The translations under genes and the position numbers were made by a program. 64,000 nucleotides of DNA from Notospermus geniculatus. Its lineage: Eukaryota; Nemertea; Pilidiophora; Heteronemertea; Lineidae. The DNA lies in contig NMRB01000114.1 of NCBI GenBank assembly GCA_002633025.1, forward strand, positions 548,973 through 612,972, read 5' to 3'. The first letter of the stretch is position 1. Each line of letters begins with the position of its first letter. Positions 39,735 through 51,700 of this stretch are shown piece by piece. Under the pieces are notes generated by a model. It was not told the DNA's origin. It searched no databases and worked only from the letters and a program-made list of their open reading frames with translations.

Positions 39735-42700
39735 CTGAAACAGAACGAAAAATGTGTAAAATGGAAAATCTCACACCGCATTTTGGTTCCCGAAGCTGCC
39801 GCTAGGGCTAGAAGGCTTCGGTATTGGCTGCCATTTTGTCGCTGACGTCATTTTAGGATTCCATTTTCCCGTAAAATTTCATTCTACCCCGGTGTAATAA
39901 AACGACGATGATCTTGGGCTTTTGTTACAAATCTGCAACACACACAAACATTCTCATCAAGAAACTTCCTTGGTGTTGCCATTCTGCGCGATATGGCATA
40001 TTCGATGACATTAGCACCCACTTGGCTACAGGCACCCCATTCTAAAAATAACCCGTGATGTCAACATGATTATCTATAAATAGATCCGCGACAACTTTTA
40101 TGCCACAAAGATGGCAGCCAATACCGAAGCCTTCTAGCCCTAGCGGCGGCTACAGGAACCAAAATGAATCCCAGTGATACATAATTTGATCTACTGGGTA
40201 TATCTGTCGTGCTCCTCTCACGAGAATCATTCATGTTATAAGCCGCGGGTGGTACGGCGGTGCGGGTCTTCTAAGGATTTAGCAGTGATCTATGGGGGTG
40301 CGGGTCTTAGGGCAGTGCGGTTAGTAGTCCGAAAAATACGGCACTCACCTTCGATATAAAGTACTTGATCTAAACTTGGCAATGTCGAAGCTAGGAGCAT
40401 GGGGCATGTGAATGATAAATGCATTTGGAAGGACAACGAATTCATAACTGGAAGAGAAACGAATTTGATTTGATATCAGGAATAAAACACCTTGACTACA
40501 CCAAGGGTTGTGACATTGCTCTGCCCTCCGACTACGCTCACACAAACCCTTGACGAACTTCGCTCCAACCAGATGTTCCTGTTTGTGGACTGACTCCCGT
40601 TGTAGTTTTATAATAATCGTTTTTTATCATAGATTGTTAACATTTGCAGTGAATCTGAACATTTTAAATACCACGCCAGTCTTTCTGTACACCTACCTTC
40701 TCTGTTTTAGAAACTTTTCATTATTTTTTATTCAACAGCATAGTTCATGCGAGTAGTGGGTAAATCGCAATTGATAGAATGGCTGGACAATTTTGACCAT
40801 CCTCGTTCCTAATACTTTCCAACCACAAAATATACAGCAGTTGGTTTAATTGGCTTGTTCCCAACCTGGGAGCGAGGTTGGCTAACAAGTGTTCTGATTG
40901 GTGCATGGCAACTCGAGGTGCGAGAGAAACAGAAATCCTGGCGAAGTTCTCAATGGGTTTGTGCGTACGAAGTATGAGGTAGTACAGACATATGGTAGGC
41001 CATGATGGGAATAAAAGTCAAACTTACGACTTTCTTTTTTTATGCAGAACGACAAAATCAGGGATATCCGCCCTTACTTACCCTTGAGCATCTAGTTCCA
41101 TGATGTGTGAGACCTTGTTCCAGCCAAACCCCACAAATCGCTGGTCGTACAACGGCACATCCTTCGGCACCACGATGTATGGCTCGAAGTCAGCCTCCCA
41201 CAGGACTGTGTACGGCATGGTTGCTGTCCGCCACTTGGCGTAATTGGTTGGGGCGTGACCTTTTGGCCAGACGTGATATCTAAACAGAGTAAGTGCATAC
41301 TGGTAATTCAACATATCACACTTAGTGCTTGAAATCCAAACAGGCATACTCTCTATCTGGAAATTTAAGACCAGAGTGCTCTACTGGGTCAATTCATATT
41401 CATCATGTCCTGTAATAGGAGCAGTCAGCCGCGCATATTGCCAAAAGATGGCAGCAAAGTTCTAGCGGACCAATACACAGGAAAATCCACGTGAGTGGTG
41501 CTCGGTCAAGAATGAATGGGTCCGCTACATCCATTGAATTGGGCCGTAGTGACACCTAGTGGCCAACTCGCTAATAGCTCCTATTACGGTTGTACTTGGA
41601 ATAAGACCTAACAATGTGGGACTACTGAAGTCCATACTGGCTATTGAAGGAGTCCAGTGGTCAGATGTCTATTGAAGATTTGTGAAATAAACAAGTTTTT
41701 TCCCCGTATTCTGCTTTGAGTTCCACTCACATGGGAAAGGCCTAGGTTTGGCCACGGACTGGATAGATTGCGTAATAAAAGTGTCATCATGAGCCATGTT
41801 TAGTGGAGAATGATTGATCTCGAGCATTTTGAAATCAACACTGGTCACCAACAGCACTGACCTCAACCATTCACCTCAGCGCCGTCGAGTCATAAGCCGT
41901 GGTTACACTACATAAAATCCCCGGGTTTTTTGCAGTCACAACTATGAATTGCCGGGCTTCAAGAGACCCGTGTCTGAAAAACACGGGTTTTGGAACACGG
42001 CAAGCTCGCCGAGCTTTTCGAAATCCCCGTGTCTCATTAGTTCTTTAGCACGGCTACAGATGGCGCAGCCATTAAGTGATGTCGTTTTCGCGCCTCCAAC
42101 AATGTGGGCCAATAGAGAAATGACTGAAGAGTCAGTGCATGCAGCGCAACTGTCGCCGGGAGACTTAACTAAAATATAGTGGTGTGACCTCTCGCCGGGC
42201 TTTTCGCACACACGGGTTTGACACGGGTCTGGAAAAACACGGGTATTTTTATGTAGTGTAACCACGGCTATAGAGCTTGGGCTTGATTGACGAAATTGTA
42301 CAATGGGGTTTTTCTCGGGTCATGAATAAATACCATTTGGGCAGGCCTAGAGATTCCCCATTGCCTGGTCTTAAATTTCCGGATAGAGAGTAGTTTGTAG
42401 GCTGCCGGGAATGGCTAGAGCTTGAGCATTGCGGTGTGGCTTTAACCATAAAGCTGGGTCAGAGCAGAAGAAACCCCTTGCACCCCTAAAGCACTTAAAA
42501 ACGGAAAAGGCGTATGAAGCCCCAAAATGTACCTGAATGTAAAAAGGGTTCCCATATCAAGCATGGACAGCAGTTCAGCTTTTGACTTTGGGAATGTGAG
42601 ACGGTAGCGTTGAGTTTCAAACGCTGGGACTATCAGGGCCTGAAATATAGAATGCATCAATGAGGACATCGTGAAGCCAAGCCAGGAGGGGAGACAGCCC

Positions 42701-45700
42701 AACCAGGAACCAGGGCCAGGGCTAGGTTGTTTGAAACTGCGAAAAGTGGTGGTACTTTGTAGACATCTTGATCAAAAGACCGGTCTGGCACTGATCATAG
42801 TTGCAATACAGGCGCAGATCCGGGGGGGGGGGCACACCTGGCTAGTGCCGGGTGTGCCCCTACTGCCCCACGGAGAGCTTGGTTGTTGATGAATCATCGT
42901 TTTTGTTTTATTTAGGCCTTAGTCAAGCGTTCCCTGCAGGTGGATGGTTCACGTTTCTTTCATGAACCAGGAACTTTTATGACATGTTGGATAAATTTAG
43001 CGTCCTTAATAATTACGCAAATGACAGGCCAGATGCGAAAGTCCTGAAAATAAATGGCACGTGAACAATTAGGGTTGTACAGTAACTGGGACACACCCAT
43101 TGAGTTGTATTTATACTCACTTTTTTCTGTGACGTCATGTCGATCATAGATACAGCCTTTTTAAGATAGTCGTAGAGGTTGAACATCGGTAAGAAGTCGA
43201 TGTCGAGAAGAAAGACATACGGAGTCACAACCTGTTTCAAGGCGACGTTGCGAAGGTAATTCACAGGGTAGAATTGCTGAAATACAAAGATTTATATTTT
43301 AGGAGATGAAACAGCGATAATGGACCCTCTTTTAGAAGTTACCAAGAAGGAGGTACAATGAGGAACCTGCAGAACTACGCCACGACGTGCCGCTGTCAGT
43401 GTAAGACCCGGAAGTCCTATTTTCTAACACTATTTCCATTTACTTCTTGCCCCAAAACAAACCACTCTCTTTGGTTCAATTTTGATTAAATTACTTGGCC
43501 CTGTTTCACTTTCAAAGTTCTCCATATATCACTACTTTGTTTCGTCAGAAATGCCACAGGATGCCAATACTGACAACGTCTTTTGGAGAAGCCACAGGAT
43601 GCCAATACTGACAACGTCTTTTGGAGAAATTTCCATGGAAAATTGTGCAGAAAAATGTACACATGCTTTGACGACGTGACATCAACAGCGAAAAAAGTGA
43701 CGTCAGTACGTCATTCGGGTCTTATACTGACTGCGCCATCTGCAGTCATGCGGGTTCCCCATTGTCGCTCCAATTAAATGTCAACATGGCCCCCACCAAT
43801 GATGTTTTTATTCACGACAGAGGGCAGACGCCATCTCCCCTGATTTTGAGGCAATGGTTGCCTAACAAACTCAAAAGCCGTGTTTACACTGCCAAACATT
43901 TCAGTCCAGTTGAAGTGAACCGTACTCGCACCGGACCAGGTCCACTTCATTTGTACTGTTTAAGACTGCAGCGATGAATCACCGTGCAATGTCCCGGAAG
44001 CATCGCTCTCCATTCAGCGGAGGTAAGAAACTCGCGTGGAATCATGCCGAGTTTTCCTGCAAGTGACGGACTGCGCGCATGCTAAATACCGTCCCAGGTA
44101 AGTGGACTCGGTTCAGTTTGCTGTGCGTCAGGTTTACACAGCACATTTGGTTGGGGGGCCGTACACAGTCCGGACCGAGACCACCTCCTTCTGCGGGTCT
44201 CGGTCGTACAGTTCACTTGTAGTCCAGACCGGGTACGCTTGGCAGGTTTACACTGCCACTTTTTCTGCCGTACCGTACACAGTCCGGTCCGAGTTCACTT
44301 AATCTTTGGCAGTGTAAACGTGGCTAAAGACAATGAAACGGTTCCTACCAGATACCTACCCCATCCTTGTAAACAATGTGATACCCCACATTCTTCCGAG
44401 ACTGCAGAAGCTCCGATCCTGTGGCGTACCGCAAGAACTGCTGGGCCTCCGCATCTGACAAGTAGAGTGCGAGACTTATGGGCCCTTCCCAGTGTTTGCA
44501 TATAGTCTCGAGCATCTGTAACCTATCCATACTGAGTTGTGCGACCAGCGTGACGTCGTCCGTTGTTGGTTGGTAGTTGTATTCGATGTAGTAGAGATGC
44601 GTGCGGTGGACTACGATGCGTTCACGACGGAACTCGTAACACTCGTCATCCTCATTCAATTGGCTCAACTGAAACAAGAATACGAAAATTGAAATGGCAC
44701 ACTTTTTCATACGGCCAATGCACAATGAAATGGTCCATGCACCATGTGCTCACCTGGGTGAATGTACAGAAGAACAAATGGCAAATGTTAAATCCAAATG
44801 TTCAAGGGCAAGCCTTGAGTCTCTGGTTAATGTGATTATGGTCAAAATTTCAAGGTGAAAACATTCTCAGTTGAGTAATTTATGACATATGTGCCAGTCC
44901 ATTTTCCAAAATGGCCGCCTAGTAACTATATATTTGGGGTCCAACCGAACGAAAATTTGCTGTACTTAGATACATGATCACACCAAGTTAGAAGATACTA
45001 AGTCAAATAGCCACGAGACGTGCCACCAAATGGCAAAAAATTTTTGCGGGTAATATGGCAGGTCTTCTGTGGATTTTGTTCTAAGTTGGTGGGGGTGCGG
45101 GTCATATGCCGATACAGGCAGTAGTGCGGAAAATACGGTATAAGGCAGGTTTCTTCCTAGGTCACAGGCAAATCAACCTCTTTTGACCAATAATTCGGGA
45201 TGTCGCACCTGTTCCTGGACCGGATTCCCCTGAGCCATGTCACAACCAAAGAGTTCCCGTCGCAGCAGGTTCCCGTCGTATTCCTCAAACGTCATGTAAA
45301 GATTTCGAAAAAACTCCACGTGTTTGTTTTTCACTTTTAACTTCTTCGGTGAATTCCAGTGAATAATCTGGAATAGTAGAGGAAAGTCATAAGATTGAAG
45401 TGAGGATCTGTCAACTAAAGTATGATTCACAGTGACTTCAACATGGGCAAAGTGCCAGGCTTGAAAATGTGCAGAAGTCAATGTAATCCATTTCGCAGTT
45501 ACCTAACAGCCCACAGCAAACACTCCAAGGTGCTCAGTCAACTGGTTGTGTTTTCTGGTTTGTGGTTTAATCATTGTGTTCACTTTATGGTGTCTGTTGC
45601 ACAGGCCTGGCACTTTGCCCATGTTGAACTCGGGGCGAATTATACTTTACAGGCATTCAATTACCACCCAGCCTCATGGAAACTGGAATGGGAAGTTGTT

Positions 45701-48700
45701 GAAACCACCAGCACTGACCTTGAGATCCGACACCTCACTGTAGCAGAGTTCACTTCGTGTGTTATCACTGAGCTGTACGTTCCAGTGACACGGAAGATGA
45801 AAGACCAGGTACGGATGTTGTTTGATGACAGCGTTGAAGATATCCTGAAAACAAAGGTCAACGAATCAAGGTCAAGGTCAAGGTCAATTCATGATAAGGT
45901 CAACAACTGAACTTCAATATCAAGGTCAAACAAAAATTATGTTTTGTCCTTCATAATTTATTCTTAACTGAGGATAGCCTATACCAAGGTCTGCCTGACA
46001 ACCGAAGGTCCGCCCATCGAGCTCCAGATGACTCAAACGTACTATAGTGGTGATCACATCCGCTCAGCAAGCGGCAGGTCCCGGGTTCGAATCCAGCCTT
46101 GGCAGTATAGAATTTCATCCCCGGCTCTTCAGTCTGTTGGATGGGGTAGTAAAGCTGTGGTACCTTGTACCTTGTGTCTTTGCTAGGGCAAGTAAAATAC
46201 CCCATCCAAGTTAGGAACATGAGTAGCTTGTGAAGACCTCCTCTGTACTTACCAGGGCCAATAATGCTATAGCGTCAGCCCTCACGGAAAAATCAAATAC
46301 AAATACTTATTCTCAACTAATTTCAATCTATTTCCATTCATATTTCTACTCAACCAACTGGAAAAACTGTCTTTTACCCACTGAACAACAATGATTTGGT
46401 TGTCATGGCAATGGTTCATACCTGATCCGCCAAGGATGTTGATAACATACTCATGAGCTCCCTCTCCGCTATCAATCGCCACATTTGCATCCAATTCTTC
46501 TCGCGAAGTCGATTGAGATCAAGTAAGATAACACCAGTATTGAAACCACGGCCCTGAAAATATACCAAAAAGATCCTTAGAAGAGAAAGGGCATGGCATA
46601 TTAACTCATCTGCCCCCAAAGTCCAGCAGACGGCATCTTCCGTCAAAGTTTTCTCACATCCTATGGTATTGATTGAAAAATATTTGAAGAAAGGTTGTTC
46701 CTGTCAACTATCTGAAGAAAGTTTCTTCAAATTTTTTCCAATTTATTTCCAAGGATTTTAGAAAACTTCAAAAGAAGATACCGTCTGTTCAAACCTGGGG
46801 GCAGATGAGTTTTAAGGTTAAAAGACATAGCTTCCTACCAGACTCGAACCCACGGACCCTCGCATAAGGCATCAATCGCCAGCACTCAGGGGCAGCACGC
46901 CTAAACCACTAGGCCAAATCCCCATCTTCAAAAAAGATGGTTCAATGACCCATGTTAAACGAGGCATCCCTCAGCACCCTGCGAGTTCTCTTAGAAGAGA
47001 AAGGATCGTTTGAAGATATTTGACAACTCTGGAATCCTTTCTGATTTTCTAGAGTCTTTTCTAGAGTTTCAGATTGTAAAGTTCCACTTGAAAAAGACCC
47101 CGGTTGGGGTCGAAAATTCGTGAATTCTGGAGATTGACTTCTTGCTTATTATCTTTCTGATTTTGGGTGTCAAAAATTGACTATTCGTACCGATCTGTTT
47201 CCAAAATGCTGCCAAAGATACCAAATATGACAGTATGTAGGAGAGTATGAACTGCTTCAAGCTCACCAGATTCTACACAGCTTTATCTTTGTAGGCCTAC
47301 AGTACTATCTCATAAATGGCCAAGGCCTATATCAGTGGCGTAGCTAGCTTTTATGCCGTGGGGGGGGGGGCAACACTGATCGAGTCTGAAGGGTGAAGAT
47401 GGAGGGGGTCTGGGTGCCCTCCCCCCAAAAAAAAACTGAAAATCTACACCCTCTCAGATGCATTTCCCCCACATCTGACACTATAACAACTTGGCTCAAA
47501 GAGGGGAAATGACCCTTTAGAAGAAAAATTGTTTTTGTCCCTTCTTGCAAAATGAAATCGGTGATACATCGGTATTAAGGCTTGCCCAACACTCACCAAT
47601 GCAGGCCACGGTCGGTGGTTTTTCCACAGTTTTCCCAAGTACCAGTCACTCTGATTCTCCACTAGTCCTATGGCCTGTTTGTCCCGCAGTTTATGGAACA
47701 TTTTCCATAATTCAGCGATGTCGGTAGCAAGGATGACATCTGTGTCTAAAACTATTGTCTGAAACCAATGAAACACGCATAAAACCAATGCAGGATACCA
47801 GCACATGTTCAGTTCACCACATCACCACCAGATGTCTCTACTATACAACAGAGACCATGCTTGGCCTGATCTGATAATAGTTTTTAAATGCTAATAACAA
47901 TAAAATTTCTCATAGAAATACATTTTTGAATACATAAGAAACAGTTCAATAACATACAGTTTTTAAATTGTGCAGTAAAATGACAGTTATTTCTTTAATA
48001 TAAAAGATGTAGGTGCTAATAAAATTCGCATGAAACCAAACAATTGAAACAGTTCCTGCACATAATACGACCCAATGAGCCTTCCTTCATTGTCATTCAG
48101 TAGGTAACTTCTTACCTGCACCCCCTTTACAGGGGATGTGACCATGATGATCTTGGGGTATGATCTCCCGTGAATTACACCCCACAGGGGCTCAGGGACC
48201 AACGACACCCTGGGTCACCTTGATCTGACTCCTGAATGACCAGCTCTAATGAACAAAGAATAGACCCTGATCGTGCTGGCCCAACAATTCCAGCTCACAC
48301 AAATCCCACAGCAGAGGCGAAGCTAGCTTTTATGCCAGTAGGGGGCAAAATTGATCGAGTCTGAAGGGTGGGGTGTAGGGGCCCTCCCCCAGAAAAAAAT
48401 TGAAAGTTGACACCCTCTCAGATGCATTTTCCCCACATCTGACACTACAACAACTTGGCTCGAAGAGGGAAAATGACATTTTAGAGCAAAAATTTGTTTT
48501 GTCACTTCTTGCTCTGGGGAGCATAGGCCCTAGCCCCCCTGCCCCCCCCCCCCCCCGCTAGCTACGCCCCTGGACAGTGAGATCCCATCCAGCTTCACCA
48601 GCGTCCCCCTCCTGAAGGCCTACCTTTTCTAGATCTGTCGGTAAAGTTTTCGGCAGAGTGAGCTTCATGAGACCATAGACACCAGAATAATGTTTGTTTG

Positions 48701-51700
48701 GAATCCACGACACGCCATTCTGAAAGAAATGACAAGATCTCGATGTTAAAGTTGTCTTTTCCAACAATCTCAGGATGGGATGGGATAAAGTCTGGCAACA
48801 TCTATCTTTGACCTAATGGAATGCGGAAGCTAGGAAATTGATCGTTGGATTTTCCACGGACCTTTAATCACACGCGGCTATTGAATGACCGGTGGACAAG
48901 GCGAACAATCGGGGAACGACCACAAGTGATCGACAGGCATGATTATAAACCGCAAGCTCTGTCACATTACATGACTTCCGCATTCCATTAGGTCGAAGAT
49001 AGATGTTGCCAGACTTTACCTCCTGATTGCTTCAGCATGAGGTCGTTCCAATGGTACAGTACATGTCACAATTGACATCCCTAAATTCGCGTAAGTTACG
49101 CATAAGTCACACGTAACTTACGCAACAACTCACGAGCTATGTTACGCATAACTTACGAGGTGGGTTATGCCGTGAGTTACGCGAATTTCGCTAGCTACGC
49201 AGTGATTTACGAGGCAAGTTACGGGGTGAGTTACGCGAAACCAAAGCCTTGGGTTTCGCGTAAGTTACGCGTAACTTACAAGTAACTTACGCGAAGTCGT
49301 AGGGATTGTGACCTGTACTGTACCAGATTTTCCAGGATTTGGGAAAAGAGTGGGCGCCCTGTGCTAGAAACATTGAAATCTGCGGTGAATTTCAATGATT
49401 TGCTCCGAATTCCAGAATTTCACAGTCGATTTTACAGATTTGTCGGCCAAAAGGTGGGGCGCGTACCCCCTTGGATCCGTGCCTGGGTCCTTACCCACCT
49501 CGTCACTTGATTTGAAACAAATTTTGACCCTTTTAGCTTGTAATATGGTCAAACTGTTGAAACATGTTTGAAAATGTGAAGTGTTTAACCTGAGGCCACA
49601 CACACTTTACCTTGATTGAGTCTGAGACATAGAAGCTGACTTCGACCTCGGGAACATTCCAAGTGCTGAAGAGGGTTTTGAGAACGAGCTGGGCAGCTTG
49701 GTCTGAGATAAAATGAAAATGCAGGGGATTTTTCCGATAAAAAAGGATGCTTTTGATGAGGGTCACCACGTCACGAGAGGCGTTGTACCCGGCACACACG
49801 ATCGCAATTTGTATGACCTGGAAAACAAAACAGAATGAGATGTACTTCATGCATAATGGGGGCCCGGCAAACAAAAGGAGGCGCTGATCATCAACCAGGT
49901 GCGCATGCCTTGCGATTGTTGAACGTCATCAGGCGCCGTGCGTCATTCTGGCGTTAAAAAATATTACATCATTCACAACCCATGACGCTGATCATTGGCC
50001 TGTTGTTTAAGCTAAAATGGTCAACTTTACCGATTAAAGCGAATCGAAAGCGAAAAAATTTGATTTAGAAATAGAATTTGAAAGGGAACGAATTTTCAGC
50101 AAAAACTGTAAACAAACTTCTCCAGAATGTCAACAAAGAAATTTTCGTGCATTTTGATTGGCTGAATTTTGTGTTTACAAACACCAGCCAAATGAAAACA
50201 AAATCCGCTACGATTCGCTTTAAATTCATCATGTTCCCACAGGAATTTTTGTTCAAAAGCAATAAAATATATTTTAGCAGTTCTGTACTTTATGATAGAA
50301 AAGTAAAATTAGAAATTAAGCGCAATGTTTTAGTTATATTTGGCCTAGTAACAGGGTGTGCTATTCAGAATTAATTGGAAAACAACGTTAGCCTCACTTT
50401 CAATGACGCAGTTCTGACCTGGTTGATAGTCAGCACCGTGTCGCGTGTTTAATAGTTTTGTTGCCGGTACCTCATTCTGGCTCCTGAGGACAGAAACACC
50501 ATATTAGAACACAATTTTCCTTTCTGCAGCCGAACGTTGCAAGTTCTACACATTTTGTTGAAACTTCAAAGCGATACGTGGCAAAAATTATCGCAGCATG
50601 TAACATGATTTTTTCCCAGCTTCAATGGGAACTCAAATCCCAACCATTTAATGTCAAAATCCTCCCTCGGAGAGTATCAGAAATCGAGGATTATACAAAC
50701 TCAGCGTGATTTTTCGATCCTCTCAACATCGCTCACACTTCAAAGAAAATCTTGAAAAATTCTCACGGTGAATTTTACGATATTTGAAATCAAATGAAAG
50801 ATCGCACGCTCACCTCCAATCTCGTACCCAGAGATTCGTTACGCTCGTGCCGAGGTTGTAGGTTGCTCCACTAATCTCTGGAGACGGCTACGGACTACTT
50901 CGGGGTTTCCAAGACACGTGTGTTATACACTGCGCATGAATACATACTAATTTTTGACCGTTTCACCTCAAGTTTACGTAGAGCTCAAAGTAGTGCTTTG
51001 TTTTTTCCTTAATAAATACAACAGATCCCTCATGAAAAACTTTCTAAGGACATTTTTGTGTGTAATATTTTACACTGCAATTATTTGAATTCCTCTGGGG
51101 TCTAAAATCGCACGATGCAACAAATCACATTTAACCCTTTCCACGACTGTACCCGGTAAAATAGTGAAATGCCTGTACCCGGTAGTACCAGGAACACAGA
51201 ATTTTTCATGGCAAAACCACGTCTGTACTGGTGCTGCCATCTGGCGGATTTTCTGTATGCTACATGTAAAGTCTAACACTTCTTCTACAGCTTCTGGGGG
51301 TCGTTCGAGTGTGTACTCGATCCGTTTCGGAATGGGAGGGGCGCAAAGTCGTGAAGTGGGGCATTTTAGTGCCTTTTCTGGGGGGCGCCGAAAGGGTTAA
51401 GGTGTGAAATAGCCAGCTGTCTCCAGAGATTAGTGGACCTACAATCTCGGCCCGAGCGTAACAAATCTCTGGGTACGAGATAGGCCTGGAAAGATCGCAC
51501 GCTCACCTCACACTTTGGCACGTCAGGCTCTGAGCTGATACATTTGATCGGCGATCCGTCCAATTTGTAATTCGTTTCGTTCGGGTTGTTCGAATTATAC
51601 TGGAGATTCAGCAGTTGATTTTGGGAAAGACTGAAATGGAAAATTGGCAAGTTTTATTTGCGTACGTGAGTAAAAAACCTCCGATTGAAGACTCAACCGG

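Larger units (their letters stand above)
39566..40402. repeat. 837-bp tandem duplication, copy 2
   Basis: Period 838 including the n. This copy continues into intact LARGE sequence. Confidence 0.92.

Noticed and set aside
45422-45910. 162-codon plus-strand open frame, the longest clean frame in the window
   Set aside because: It is the antisense of LARGE exon 8 (45844-45719), which joins exons 7 and 9 in phase and matches the family. The plus frame has no recognisable content.
46833-46925. tRNA gene in a LARGE intron
   Set aside because: Boxes A and B are present but the ends do not form an acceptor stem.
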